In this document: positions 14,966 through 25,105 of the stretch, piece after piece
Numbering within the stretch: the first letter of the stretch is position 1
Layout: every line of letters starts with the position of its first letter
Assembly (NCBI RefSeq): GCF_006742205.1
Contig: NZ_AP019721.1
Coordinates: forward strand, 2,294,001-2,358,000
Length of the DNA stretch: 64,000 bases
Direction: 5' to 3'
DNA from: Staphylococcus epidermidis
GTDB taxonomy: Bacteria > Bacillota > Bacilli > Staphylococcales > Staphylococcaceae
Notes under the pieces: model-generated
The model's input: only the letters and a program-made list of their open reading frames with translations
Told to the model about the DNA's origin: nothing
The model's database searches: none
Translations under genes and position numbers: made by a program

Positions 14966-15239
14966 AACCATGCACCTTTGTATCGAACGCATATCATAAA
15001 CGTTACCGAAGTCGACAGCTAAATCTCGGCTACCCTACGGCACATATGAGGATCCACTTAATGCTGCTTCCGTCAGGACCTGACATGGTTCATGGGTTCA
15101 TATTGCATAGGACCGAAATCTTCAAACACTACGTGCTTCGGGCAGACTTCACAAAAATACGTCCTCAACAAAGGAATTAAGTCTCGCATAAAGCGGATTT
15201 CGAGTACAGGGAACCGCTACCTCCCCACCTAGCACGGTA
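14966..15239 (-). ncRNA. ffs: Signal recognition particle RNA (Gram-positive long form)
   Basis: About 270 bases on the minus strand. The 5' CCGTGCTAGG pairs with the 3' end GGTGCATGG, which is followed by a T-run terminator. The universally conserved domain IV hairpin, CATGTCAGGTCCTGACGGAAG, lies around 15071-15091. The length matches the Alu-domain-containing scRNA of Bacillus and Staphylococcus. A TTGCAA / TAATAT promoter with an 18-base spacer precedes it at about 15247-15276. It targets signal-peptide proteins to the membrane with Ffh. Confidence 0.95.
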
Positions 15240-15311
15240 AGAACTATATTACTATAATTCTGCCTCTCTTTGCAAGCGTAAAAATTTAATCTTCTTCACT
15301 TAAAAGACAAA

Positions 15312-15353
15312 CACGACGATTTTTTGAACCTCATTAAAATGTAATTATCGTCG
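15312..15353 (-). terminator. Hairpin downstream of a gene relic
   Basis: Perfect 8-base arms ACGACGAT and ATCGTCGT, with an outer AAGAC/GTCTT-type extension and T-rich sequence on the minus strand beyond. It lies about 75 bases after the stop of the relic at 15428-15660 and may have been its terminator. Confidence 0.45.
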
Positions 15354-15427
15354 TCTTGAAAATTCTTTGAACTTAAATTCTGTGGCTAAATGTTTTGAAA
15401 TAGTATATTGAAAACATCTGGTAACTT

Positions 15428-15660
15428 TTAAAAAACAGTACTTCTGACAGTAGCTGTAAAAGGTGTAAAATGATCACCAAAAATTCCGTAGTTAAAAGAT
15501 GGAAAAGTTTTAAAAGTAATAGACTTACTTGAATAACTTATATCTAATTTCAAATCCTTTTCAATGATTAATTGTCGTTGAAGACATTTCTCCTACGGTC
15601 ATTAATTCTTTATTTCCAAAAGCATTTAAATTTTCTGCACAATGAGTTACATTGAAAATT
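15428..15660 (-). pseudogene. Unidentified gene relic with a frameshift
   Basis: Two minus-strand reading frames join into one protein-like stretch of about 75 residues. The first includes THCAENLNAFGNKELMTVGE and stops at a TGA near 15563. One frame over it continues IEKDLKLDISYSSKSITFK and ends FGDHFTPFTATVRSTVF at a TAA at 15428. There is no start codon or ribosome binding site upstream, so the 5' end is also lost. The amino-acid composition is protein-like, unlike random AT-rich translation. I do not recognise the family. Confidence 0.5.
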
Positions 15661-15694
15661 TATTCATATATATAAATTACAAATACAACATAAA

Positions 15695-15726
15695 AGCTAG
15701 GACATAATTTCTAGCCTCTTTTTTAT
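15695..15726. terminator. Bidirectional terminator of the staphylococcal GGACATAA type
   Basis: Short stem GCTAG/CTAGC around the loop gacataattt, followed by TTTTTT on the plus strand and TTTTATG on the minus strand. It ends the permease gene at 15755. It closely resembles the terminator at 17703-17728. Confidence 0.65.
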
Positions 15727-15754
15727 TTTAAATATAAACATATAACATGTCACC

Positions 15755-16750
15755 TTATTTAAACATTATAGACGTAACTAAGAGAGTCACACCAGACAGA
15801 CAAATTGAAGTTATACAGATCACAATGAATGGTTTAAGTGCTTTTGAAATAACTTCTTTTAAAACGATATTCAATCCTAGAGCAACCATCGCCATTAACA
15901 TACATAACGTTGTAATAACATTTATAATATTCATAAGTAATGAAGGAATAGGAACAAATGTATTGATACAAGCCATTATAATAAATCCAATTAGAAAGTA
16001 AGGAATATCGATTTTTTGTTGTACTTGACTTGAGTGTGACTTATAACGCATATACAAAATCAAGACAATACTTAATGGAATAAGTAAAAACACACGGCCT
16101 AATTTTCCAAGTAAAGCAAATGTCATTGCCTCCGACCCGCCAATACCTGCTGCTAAAACGACTTGAGCGATTTCATGTAGACTGATACCTGTCCAAGCAC
16201 CATAAGTTATAGTAGGTATGTTAAAAATAGCCTCGATAGCTGTATAAATAAGTGCAAATATAGTTCCAACTAGTGCAATAATACCTACACTTATTGCAAT
16301 GTCTTTTTCTTTAGATTTTAAGATTGGTGCTGTAGCTGCAATAGCTGCAGCTCCACATACTCCTGTACCAATACCAAGTAGTATAGAGATATCTTTATTT
16401 CCTTTAATAATTTGATTCAAAAGTAAAGTTAAACTTATTGAAAAGATAATTACGATAATATCAATAAGTAGTAATTTCCAACCTTTACCTAGAATATCTC
16501 CCATATTTAATTTTAACCCATATAAGATAATCGCAAATTTTAATAAACGTTTCGATGCAAACGTAATACCTGGGCGAATATGCTCAGGATAACCTATGAC
16601 TTGGCGGTATATCATCGCAAAAATGATGGCAATAGCTAACGCCCCAATCGTATGTAAAATAGGAAATTTAGCTAATATATAACTGATTATTGCAATCGTA
16701 AATGTAAACATAATACCTTTCATAAATGAAGCCTGCGTTATTGATTTCAT
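15755..16750 (-). CDS. YeiH/UPF0324 family membrane protein, putative sulfate exporter
   Basis: 331 residues with about ten hydrophobic helices. Family signatures are ILYGLKLNMGDI, GIGTGVCGAAAIAATAPILKS and GAWTGISLHEIAQVVLAAG, characteristic of the UPF0324 (YeiH) family. That family is often annotated as a sulfate or inorganic anion exporter on thin evidence. I chose the ATG behind GAGGTG at 16750, because the upstream in-frame start has no ribosome binding site. It is divergent from a LysR regulator starting 115 bases away, which is probably its regulator. Confidence 0.82.
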   Translation of the reverse strand: MKSITQASFMKGIMFTFTIAIISYILAKFPILHTIGALAIAIIFAMIYRQVIGYPEHIRPGITFASKRLLKFAIILYGLKLNMGDILGKGWKLLLIDIIVIIFSISLTLLLNQIIKGNKDISILLGIGTGVCGAAAIAATAPILKSKEKDIAISVGIIALVGTIFALIYTAIEAIFNIPTITYGAWTGISLHEIAQVVLAAGIGGSEAMTFALLGKLGRVFLLIPLSIVLILYMRYKSHSSQVQQKIDIPYFLIGFIIMACINTFVPIPSLLMNIINVITTLCMLMAMVALGLNIVLKEVISKALKPFIVICITSICLSGVTLLVTSIMFK

Positions 16751-16864
16751 ATGTACTTTCACCTCGATATGAAATCTTAGCACGTTATTGTTATAGCGTT
16801 AAATAAATAATAAGTATAGTATATATATCAAAAATGTTATATTAGAATTAAAGGAGAATGATGC

Positions 16865-17686
16865 ATGGATCCGTATAAGGTATTAATTGAAGTAATGAAA
16901 ACAGAAAGTTTTACTAGAGCAGCAGAAAATTTATATACTTCGCAGCCTTCTGTGAGTCGTGATATTAAACGTTTAGAATTAAAATATAATGTTAAAATAT
17001 TTGAATTTAAATCTCCATATTTAAAACTAACTAGAGATGGCGAAAAGCTATTACAATACGCATTGCAACGGGAAAGTATTGAACAAGAATTATGGCAAAA
17101 CTTAACATCGGAATCTGAAATCATCTCAGGCACCTTAACAATTGGAAGCAGTTATACATATGGTGAATATTTATTATCAGAACAGCTTACCAGTCTTATG
17201 CAACAATACCCTAAGTTACATATTCATTTACGTGTTAATAATTCAGATTCTGTTATAAATGATATTAAACACAACAGAGTAGATATAGGTATTGTAGAAA
17301 AGGAAATTCAAGACAATGCAATAAAATGTAAGGAAATAATGGAAGACGAAATGGTGTATATTTACAAAAAATCGATTCAACCTAGAATGGATATATGTTT
17401 CGTTAGAGAAAAAGGGTCTGGAACAAGGTTTTATCAGGAAGTAGGTCTTTCTGAGTTGAAATTAAATCCATATTTGATAGAAATTAACAATATTAAGATT
17501 ATTAAACAAATGGTAGAGGCTGGAAATGGGTTTGCAATTATTTCAAAATCAGCACTTCATCCAGAAGATTATGAAAAATTAATGATAACAACTTTAAATG
17601 TGAAACGTCACTATTACCTTGCTCAACATGTTGATAAATATATAGGTGAAAATATTAGAGCTGTCATTGAAATGATTATGAAGTAG
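16865..17686 (+). CDS. LysR-family transcriptional regulator
   Basis: 273 residues. The N-terminal winged helix-turn-helix reads FTRAAENLYTSQPSVSRDIKRLE (residues 17-39, quoted only to show the recognition helix), followed by a periplasmic-binding-like effector domain beginning TLTIGSSYTYGE. It has an AGGAG ribosome binding site 8 bases upstream. It is divergent from the YeiH-type permease, the CysB/YeiE-like arrangement. The effector is unknown. Confidence 0.87.
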   Translation: MDPYKVLIEVMKTESFTRAAENLYTSQPSVSRDIKRLELKYNVKIFEFKSPYLKLTRDGEKLLQYALQRESIEQELWQNLTSESEIISGTLTIGSSYTYGEYLLSEQLTSLMQQYPKLHIHLRVNNSDSVINDIKHNRVDIGIVEKEIQDNAIKCKEIMEDEMVYIYKKSIQPRMDICFVREKGSGTRFYQEVGLSELKLNPYLIEINNIKIIKQMVEAGNGFAIISKSALHPEDYEKLMITTLNVKRHYYLAQHVDKYIGENIRAVIEMIMK

Positions 17687-17702
17687 AGTATATAAAAAAT
17701 CT

Positions 17703-17728
17703 GAGGCTAGGAATTATGTCCCAGCCTC
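17703..17728. terminator. Bidirectional terminator behind the LysR gene
   Basis: GAGGCT-AGG / CCC-AGCCTC stem around aattatgt, directly after the LysR stop codon and before the tRNA 3' end. The loop and stem resemble the hairpin at 15695-15726. Confidence 0.7.
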
Positions 17729-17763
17729 TTCGGTATCTATTAGTCTTGGAATTTAAATTCTAA

Positions 17764-17856
17764 TGGCGGAGGAAGAGGGATTCGAACCCCCGCGGCCCGT
17801 TAAGGCCCTGTCGGTTTTCAAGACCGATCCCTTCAGCCGGACTTGGGTATTCCTCC
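17764..17856 (-). tRNA. tRNA-Ser (UGA anticodon)
   Basis: 93 bases on the minus strand including an encoded CCA. The acceptor stem is GGAGGAA with TTCCTCC, and the T-loop is GGTTCGAATCC. The anticodon loop CTTGAAA gives anticodon TGA. The long variable arm is of class II size, as expected for serine. It stands alone upstream of gltD's 3' end. Confidence 0.97.
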
Positions 17857-17918
17857 AATTAACACAATAACAATAATATAATGACTTTAATTAAAAGTCA
17901 ATATAATTATTCTTGAGT

Positions 17919-19382
17919 TTACACTAGAACTTCTTTACTTAAGTATTGATCAACAGAATGTGCTACTTCACGACCTTCTTTTATTGCCCAAACAACCAAA
18001 CTCTGACCTCGTCTTGCATCTCCTGCAGCAAATATTTTAGCGTGATTAGTTTGATAATTTGTATCATTAGCTACAATTTTATTACGCTCGGTGTGTATAT
18101 CAAACGCATGCGGAACAGTGGTTTCAGTACCAACAAACCCTATAGATAATAAGACTAAATCAGCCGGCCAAAATCGTTCTGGTCCATCTTCCATCACCAT
18201 GCCATCAGGCGTTTCTTTTAATATTTGTGTATATAAGCCTTTAACATTTCCTAACTCGTCAACATCATAGCGCATTGTTTGTACACCATAGGCTCTTGGT
18301 TCTTGACCAAATTTAGCTTCATATTCCTTATGCGCATAATCCATTTTGAAAACAGGCATTGCTAATGGCCAGGAAGTATTACTTTCAAAAGTAATCTCTT
18401 CAGGCTGTTTCGTATATTTATTAAATTGAACAATAGATTTACAGTTTTCACGTAATGCTGTCGCTACACAGTCTGCACCAGTATCACCAGCACCTATAAT
18501 AATTACATTCTTATCTTTAGCAGTAATGCTCAAACTTTCAATCTCACCATTTAGATACTGTGTTTGTTCAGTAAGATAGTCCATTGCAAAATGAATACCA
18601 GAGCCCATTCGTCCTTCCAATGGTAAATCTCTCGCATTTTGAGCACCTGTGCATAAAATAATAGCATCATAATTTTCTTCAAGTGTTTCACGGCTCACAT
18701 CGACGCCAATTTCAACGCCTGTTTTAAATAAAACCCCAGCATCTTTCATAAGTGATACACGTCGACGTATTACGTCTTTATCTAGTTTCATATTTGGTAT
18801 ACCATACATTAGCAAGCCGCCTGGTTCATGCGCCTTTTCATAAACAGTAACTTTATAGCCTTTAAAGTTTAATTCTTCAGCTGCTGTAAGTCCCGCTGGA
18901 CCACTACCTACGATAGCAACTCGTTGGTCTTTATGATCTTCAGGATATGCGGGATGAACCCACTCATTCTCATATGCTTCATCAATAATTGTACGTTCAA
19001 TACCTTTAATCGCCACGGATTCTCTATTAATTTTCATAACACATGATTGCTCACATGGTGCAGGACAAACTCTTCCTGTAAATTCAGGAAAATTATTCGT
19101 CTCTCTCAATCTTTCGTAAGCAGCTTTAAAATCTTGATGATAGACTAAGTCGTTCCACTCAGGTATATAATTACCAATAGGGCATCCTATTGTTTCTCTT
19201 CCATAAGATTGCCCAGTTTGACAAAAAGGTGTTCCACAATCCATACAGCGCGCACCCTGAATCGAAGCATCTTCTTTAGTGAAGCGTTGTTGAAACGCTT
19301 CATGATTCGAAAGACGGTCTACCAAAGACAATTCTGATAGCGACTGTTTATCATATTTCATAAATCCTTTAAATTCGCCCAT
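17919..19382 (-). CDS. gltD: Glutamate synthase (NADPH) small subunit
   Basis: 487 residues. GltD passes electrons from NADPH through FAD and Fe-S centres to the large subunit. The N-terminal cysteine clusters are CMDCGTPFCQ...CPIG and CPAPCEQSCV. The FAD Rossmann motif is VAIVGSGPAGLTAAEEL (about residue 155) and the NADPH motif VIIIGAGDTGADC (about 296). It lies 17 bases downstream of gltB. Length is normal. Confidence 0.97.
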   Translation of the reverse strand: MGEFKGFMKYDKQSLSELSLVDRLSNHEAFQQRFTKEDASIQGARCMDCGTPFCQTGQSYGRETIGCPIGNYIPEWNDLVYHQDFKAAYERLRETNNFPEFTGRVCPAPCEQSCVMKINRESVAIKGIERTIIDEAYENEWVHPAYPEDHKDQRVAIVGSGPAGLTAAEELNFKGYKVTVYEKAHEPGGLLMYGIPNMKLDKDVIRRRVSLMKDAGVLFKTGVEIGVDVSRETLEENYDAIILCTGAQNARDLPLEGRMGSGIHFAMDYLTEQTQYLNGEIESLSITAKDKNVIIIGAGDTGADCVATALRENCKSIVQFNKYTKQPEEITFESNTSWPLAMPVFKMDYAHKEYEAKFGQEPRAYGVQTMRYDVDELGNVKGLYTQILKETPDGMVMEDGPERFWPADLVLLSIGFVGTETTVPHAFDIHTERNKIVANDTNYQTNHAKIFAAGDARRGQSLVVWAIKEGREVAHSVDQYLSKEVLV

Positions 19383-19399
19383 GATAATCCCTCACTTCT

Positions 19400-22300
19400 T
19401 TAATAAATGACTGCTGGCTGTAGCTCTTGTTCAATTGTTTCTCTGTCATCATAAAACGCTGCCAGTGTTGCTTCATCTTCACGTTCCATTTGACGTTTTT
19501 TCAAATCAATTTTTTGCATCATTAATTTGTAATCTTTCGGAATAACTTTAATTGCTAACTTTTCAATATTGTCAAATTGGTCAAGTAATTGGCGTGCTTT
19601 GTTACTACGTGTATGCTTAAAATGTGCTTCAAGCATGTCTTTGATAAGAGATTTTTCCTCATCAAAACGTATGCTACTGAATTCTAAAGTTTCAAGCGCA
19701 TTAACCTTTTTAAATTTCTCCACGTCAGAAGGGAAAATATAACTTACGCCCCCGCTCATGCCTTGGCCAAAGTTCTTTCCAACATCTCCTAAGATAATGA
19801 CATGTCCCCCTGTCATATATTCAAGTCCATGATCACCAATACCTTCTACTACAACATCTGCACCACTATTTCTGATACAGAAACGCTCACCAGCTTTACC
19901 ATTGATAAACGCTTTACCTCTAGAAGCCCCGTAAAAGTTTACATTTCCTGCTATAATTTCATTTTCACGTTGACTATTTGGAGCATTTACGATGACAGTT
20001 CCACCGGACAATCCTTTACCTACGTAGTCATTAGCATCACCGGTATGATGGATTGTTAATCCGCGTGGTGCATATGCAGCTAAGCTTTGACCTGCATGAC
20101 CTTCAGTGTAAGCAAGTATCGTATCTTCAGGTAATCCTTCTTCTCCATATTGTTTAGCTATCGCACTACCTGTAATTACACCTACATCTCGCTGTTCATT
20201 ATTAACAACATAATTTCCGGTAAAAGAGTGCCCGTTTTCAATACTATAGCGTGCGTCTGGGTACAGATAATTCAAATCGAATCCTTCATCAAGATGATGG
20301 TTTTGTGATATCTCTTTCGTATTAACCCCGTCAAATTGTTCTATTAAACGTTCTATTTGAAGCGAAGCTGCTTTACTATTTGGTTTCAATTGCGTCGAAC
20401 GTTGAAGAAGATCTGTTCTTCCTACTAACTCTTCTACTGTTTCTAAACCAAGTGAAGCCAAAATTTCACGTAATTCTTCAGCTATAAAATACATAAAGTT
20501 AACTACATGCTGTGCCTTACCTCTAAACAAAGCTCTTAAATCTTTGTTTTGTGTTGCAACCCCTACTGGACACGTATCGTTATGACAAACCCTCATCATA
20601 ATACACCCCAAAACAACAAGTGGTGCTGTTGCGAAACCAAATTCTTCTGCACCAAGCGCACAAGCATAAGCTACATCTTTACCCGTCAGTAACTTACCAT
20701 CCGTTTCTAATTTTACGCGACTACGCAAATCATTTAATTTAAGTGTTTGATGTGTTTCGGCAAGGCCTATCTCCCATGGCAAACCTGCATGTTGAATACT
20801 TGTTTTAGGCGATGCACCTGTACCTCCATCATAACCACTTATAACAATTTTATCGGCGAAAGCTTTAGCTACCCCTGAAGCTATAGTTCCAACGCCAGTT
20901 TTTGATACAAGCTTAACTGCAATATCAGCTCTTCTATTTGCATTTTTTAAATCATGAATGAGCTGTGCTAAGTCCTCAATTGAATAAATATCATGGTGTG
21001 GTGGTGGTGAAATTAATCCTATACCTGGTGTCGAACCTCTAGTCTCAGCAATCCATGGATATACTTTTGAACCTGGTAGTTGTCCACCTTCCCCTGGTTT
21101 AGCGCCTTGTGCGACTTTAATTTGAATTTCTTTTGCATGTTGCAAGTAATCACTCGTCACCCCAAAACGACCTGATGCAACTTGCTTAATCGCACTTATC
21201 TTATTACTTCCATCCTTTTGAATTTCGTAACGTGAAGAATCTTCTCCACCTTCTCCACTATTACTTTTACCTCCAATTTGATTCATAGCTTGAGCCAACG
21301 TCTCATGTGCCTCTGCTGAGATAGAGCCGTAACTCATTGCTCCTGTATTAAAACGTTTTACGATTTCACTTGCTGGTTCAACACGACTAATATCAATAGA
21401 TTGGCGTGTCTTGAATTCTAATAAATGTCTAATATGATCCGTACGTTTTAAATTTACAGTTTTGGAGAATTTTTTAAATAACTCGTAATCATTTTCTCTA
21501 CATGCATGCTGCAATAAAAAAATCGTACGAGGATTAAATGCATGATGCTGACCTTGCTGTCTCCATTGGAATACACTTCCGGATTCAAGATAATCAGAAT
21601 CATCACTTTGTCTCGCTTTATTCTCTTTGTCTATTTGTTCAATACTTATACCAGATAATTTTGACTGTGTACCTGTAAAATATTTTTCAATGACGCTATT
21701 CGATAAACCTACCGCTTCAAATATCTGTGCTCCTTGATAACTTTGTACAGTAGAAATGCCCATTTTAGCCATCACTTTAATAACGCCTTCTGACAATACA
21801 TTGGTATACGTAGCAACATTTTCAGCGACAGTTCCTGAAAGTTGACCTTGACGCGTTAATTGTTCAATCGTTCGTTGCGCTAAATATGGAACTACAGCGT
21901 TTGCACCATAACCAAGTAAACATGCAACGTGATGAACTTCTCGTGTTTCACCGGACTGCGCAATGAGGCTGGTCTCCATTCTTAATCCTTCTCGAATTAA
22001 TAATTGATGCACGTGACTTAACGCTAATAAAATTGGCATTGCATAACTATTTTCGTGAGTTAAAGACGTATCGTCTAACACCAAAATTTTCGCACCTTCA
22101 TGTACAGCCTGTATTGCTCGGTTCCCTAGTTCATTTAAGCTACTTTCCAAATCACCTGTATAAAGTGTAGATAAATACGTTACATTAAAATACGAATGAT
22201 CGATTGATGATAATTGCGCTTCATTTAAAACTGGTTTTTTTAATTGAATTCTTTCTAAAACTGATTCATCAGGACATAAGAGGTTCCCTTCTGAACCTAA

Positions 22301-23896
22301 ATATGAAAGTTCACTAGTTACAATCTTTTCTCGATAAGCATCGATGGGTGGATTGGTAACTTGTGCAAATAATTGTTTAAAATAATTAAATAGTGACTCA
22401 GGCTTATCATTAAGAACTGCAATAGGTGCATCATATCCCATCGCTCCGATGGGATCTTTTTTATTGATGACTAAATCTGTCATATATTTATTGATATCTT
22501 CTTTAGTGTAAGCAAATTGTTTCTGTAAGCGGAAGAGTGTTTGATCATCCCAGTCGGAAGATTGGTAATAAATATTATCTAAATCATTTTTATTTTTATA
22601 ATCTTTTAGCCATTGTTCGTAGGGCAACTCATTAGCAATATTAGTTTTTAGCTCATTATTTTCTACAACCTTATTTTGCAAAAAGTCTACAAGTAATAAC
22701 TTTCCAGGATTAAGTTGTCCTTTAAATGCTACATTTTCTTCTGGAACATCAATGACACCTACTTCGGAAGAAAAAACAATAAAATTGTCTTTAGTTATTG
22801 TATAACGCCCAGGTCTTAATCCATTTCTATCAGTCAATGCACCTATCTTATCTCCATTGCAAAAGGAAATCATAGTTGGTCCATCCCATGGCTCCATTAA
22901 ATAACTATAAAATTCATAGAAAGAGCGAACTTTTTTATCGTTAGATTCATTGTATAACCATGGCTCTGGAATTAATAACATCGCTGCTTTTTCAGGCTCC
23001 ATTGCTAATGATAAGAACTCTAACGCATTATCAACTATTGATGAGTCACTACCATCTTCATCAACAATAAAATGCACCTTATCTTTCTCATCTTCAAATA
23101 ATGTTTCAACTAGTTTATTTTGGCGTGCTCGCATCCAGTTTACGTTACCCTTAATGGTATTAATTTCACCATTGTGCATAAGCATGCGATTGGGATGTGC
23201 ACGTTTCCAACTTGGAAATGTATTAGTACTAAAGCGGGAGTGTACAAGTCCTAATTTTGATTGATATGCCTCATTTTGTAGGTCTAAATATAAGCCTTTA
23301 ATTTGATCCGAACGTAACCAACCTTTATAAACAATCGTTCTATGAGAGAGACTTGTAAAATATAAATCTATGGATTGTGTTTCACTATATTTTTCAATTT
23401 GCTTTCTTGCTAAAAACAATCGTTTTTCAACTTCTTTTACACCTGTGATGTCAACAAATACTTGTTGAATATAAGGCATAGTATCTGCAACATGTTGAGC
23501 AATAGCGCGAGTATCTACTGGCACATCTCTATATCCAATGACTTTAAAACCTTCACTTTCAAAATATTGATTAAACATCTCTTCGTGAATTGAATCTCTA
23601 ACTTTCTCTTTAGAAAAAAATAATCCCACGGCATAATATCCTTCGCCGGGAACTTTGAATTCTGTTAATTGTTCGAACAATTGGTATGGTATCTCCGTCA
23701 TAATTCCTGCACCATCACCAGTAATACCATCGGCACCTACTCCACCACGATGATCTAACCGTCTTAACATTTCTAAAGATTTTTCTATAATATCGTGAGA
23801 TCTTTTATTATCCATATTGGCATAAAATCCAATACCACACGCATCATGCTCTTCACGATAATCGTATAGTCCCTTTTTTAATTTCTCATTGTACAT
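19400..23896 (-). CDS. gltB: Glutamate synthase large subunit
   Basis: About 1498 residues. Converts glutamine plus 2-oxoglutarate to two glutamates. The class-II amidotransferase cysteine is in HDACGIGF (Cys20 from the chosen start; the short leader is removed in the family). The FMN region has GGEDSSR and KPGEGGQLPG, the 3Fe-4S ligands are CIMMRVCHNDTCPVG, and the C-terminal beta-helix has glycine repeats. The ATG at 23896 follows AGGGAGTG, and an in-frame start 33 bases upstream is less good. It is divergent from gltC. Confidence 0.96.
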   Translation of the reverse strand: MYNEKLKKGLYDYREEHDACGIGFYANMDNKRSHDIIEKSLEMLRRLDHRGGVGADGITGDGAGIMTEIPYQLFEQLTEFKVPGEGYYAVGLFFSKEKVRDSIHEEMFNQYFESEGFKVIGYRDVPVDTRAIAQHVADTMPYIQQVFVDITGVKEVEKRLFLARKQIEKYSETQSIDLYFTSLSHRTIVYKGWLRSDQIKGLYLDLQNEAYQSKLGLVHSRFSTNTFPSWKRAHPNRMLMHNGEINTIKGNVNWMRARQNKLVETLFEDEKDKVHFIVDEDGSDSSIVDNALEFLSLAMEPEKAAMLLIPEPWLYNESNDKKVRSFYEFYSYLMEPWDGPTMISFCNGDKIGALTDRNGLRPGRYTITKDNFIVFSSEVGVIDVPEENVAFKGQLNPGKLLLVDFLQNKVVENNELKTNIANELPYEQWLKDYKNKNDLDNIYYQSSDWDDQTLFRLQKQFAYTKEDINKYMTDLVINKKDPIGAMGYDAPIAVLNDKPESLFNYFKQLFAQVTNPPIDAYREKIVTSELSYLGSEGNLLCPDESVLERIQLKKPVLNEAQLSSIDHSYFNVTYLSTLYTGDLESSLNELGNRAIQAVHEGAKILVLDDTSLTHENSYAMPILLALSHVHQLLIREGLRMETSLIAQSGETREVHHVACLLGYGANAVVPYLAQRTIEQLTRQGQLSGTVAENVATYTNVLSEGVIKVMAKMGISTVQSYQGAQIFEAVGLSNSVIEKYFTGTQSKLSGISIEQIDKENKARQSDDSDYLESGSVFQWRQQGQHHAFNPRTIFLLQHACRENDYELFKKFSKTVNLKRTDHIRHLLEFKTRQSIDISRVEPASEIVKRFNTGAMSYGSISAEAHETLAQAMNQIGGKSNSGEGGEDSSRYEIQKDGSNKISAIKQVASGRFGVTSDYLQHAKEIQIKVAQGAKPGEGGQLPGSKVYPWIAETRGSTPGIGLISPPPHHDIYSIEDLAQLIHDLKNANRRADIAVKLVSKTGVGTIASGVAKAFADKIVISGYDGGTGASPKTSIQHAGLPWEIGLAETHQTLKLNDLRSRVKLETDGKLLTGKDVAYACALGAEEFGFATAPLVVLGCIMMRVCHNDTCPVGVATQNKDLRALFRGKAQHVVNFMYFIAEELREILASLGLETVEELVGRTDLLQRSTQLKPNSKAASLQIERLIEQFDGVNTKEISQNHHLDEGFDLNYLYPDARYSIENGHSFTGNYVVNNEQRDVGVITGSAIAKQYGEEGLPEDTILAYTEGHAGQSLAAYAPRGLTIHHTGDANDYVGKGLSGGTVIVNAPNSQRENEIIAGNVNFYGASRGKAFINGKAGERFCIRNSGADVVVEGIGDHGLEYMTGGHVIILGDVGKNFGQGMSGGVSYIFPSDVEKFKKVNALETLEFSSIRFDEEKSLIKDMLEAHFKHTRSNKARQLLDQFDNIEKLAIKVIPKDYKLMMQKIDLKKRQMEREDEATLAAFYDDRETIEQELQPAVIY

Positions 23897-24087
23897 GATG
23901 CACACTCCCTTATTAGAATTTTCTGACAATTTTGTTTGATAGTAATTACTATAATGTAATTTATTTATCTGTTCAATATATAAATTAGATTAAATTCATC
24001 TAATTATTAGAACGATTGTAAAAAATACTGATATACTAGGTTTAGAATAAGACAGTATTTATTTTATTGAATGGAGGGAAATCAACT

Positions 24088-24969
24088 ATGGATATAAAAC
24101 AACTTAGATACTTTGTAGAGGTTGCACGTCGAGAGCATATTTCAGATGCGGCATTAGAACTAAACATTGCACAGTCTGCGATTAGTCGTCAAATCACTCA
24201 ACTCGAAAAAGAATTGGGGGTGACATTATTTAAAAGAAGTGGGAGAAATATCATATTAACTGTTGAAGGTAGACAGTTACTCTCACAGGCAACTCAAATA
24301 CTAGAATTAATGGATAAAACCATTCACTCATTTCAACAACACGTATCACATAACCAACAGACAATTTATATTGGATATGAAGAAAGTGATGCCTCTCAAA
24401 TGATTCTTCCCCTAATTCAAACATTTGAACAACAAAGTAACAGTACCATGATTCCGCAACTTACAAAACATGATAAATTATTAGATCAAATCCTTTCCAA
24501 TCAATTGGATCTTGCAATCACTGAATTTACTCCTGTGTTAGAACGGGAAACACATTTACGCGTCATGCCTTTATTTGAAGAAAATTATTATATGTATGTG
24601 CCCAAATCACATCCACTAGCTATGACTGTACATCCCCCGCTATCTCAATTTACAAATCAATCACTATACTGTCTCGAACCAATGACAAGCTCAATAAAAA
24701 GTAAATTGATTGAAAAGACTAAGGCACAAGTACGAATGATTTCAGATATGAAACTCGCTCAACATATTTTGAGTCATAATAAGGGATTTATTATTTCTAG
24801 TCAAAATTCTTTACTATATGATCACGTAAATTGGACTAAAATCCCTTTAAATCATACAGAATTAAAACGAATGCTATGTGTAGTTATGCGAAAAGATAAC
24901 AAGAAAAACGACATTAATATAGCATGGAATTTAATTTGCACATTATTAAATAAATCGACTATATATTAA
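24088..24969 (+). CDS. gltC: LysR-family activator of gltBD
   Basis: 293 residues. The N-terminal HTH MDIKQLRYFVEVARREHISDAA... resembles Bacillus GltC, with AQSAISRQITQLEKELG as the recognition region, followed by a LysR effector domain. The ATG at 24088 has GGAGGG at good spacing; the upstream in-frame start does not. It is divergent from gltB across 191 bases, where its operators should lie. The role is inferred from homology and position. Confidence 0.9.
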   Translation: MDIKQLRYFVEVARREHISDAALELNIAQSAISRQITQLEKELGVTLFKRSGRNIILTVEGRQLLSQATQILELMDKTIHSFQQHVSHNQQTIYIGYEESDASQMILPLIQTFEQQSNSTMIPQLTKHDKLLDQILSNQLDLAITEFTPVLERETHLRVMPLFEENYYMYVPKSHPLAMTVHPPLSQFTNQSLYCLEPMTSSIKSKLIEKTKAQVRMISDMKLAQHILSHNKGFIISSQNSLLYDHVNWTKIPLNHTELKRMLCVVMRKDNKKNDINIAWNLICTLLNKSTIY

Positions 24970-25105
24970 CCATTCATCTTATCTTTGCAAAACTTTATCA
25001 CTCTTCAACATAAACATTTCATTGATAACTTTTTGAGTTCAATCATAAAAGGTCGTATAATCACTATATCAATATGATTATCAAGTTGAGAATTGAGGTT
25101 TTAAG

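Noticed and set aside
19802..23264. Plus-strand ORFs inside gltB
   Set aside because: Antisense shadows of a long, well-supported coding frame.
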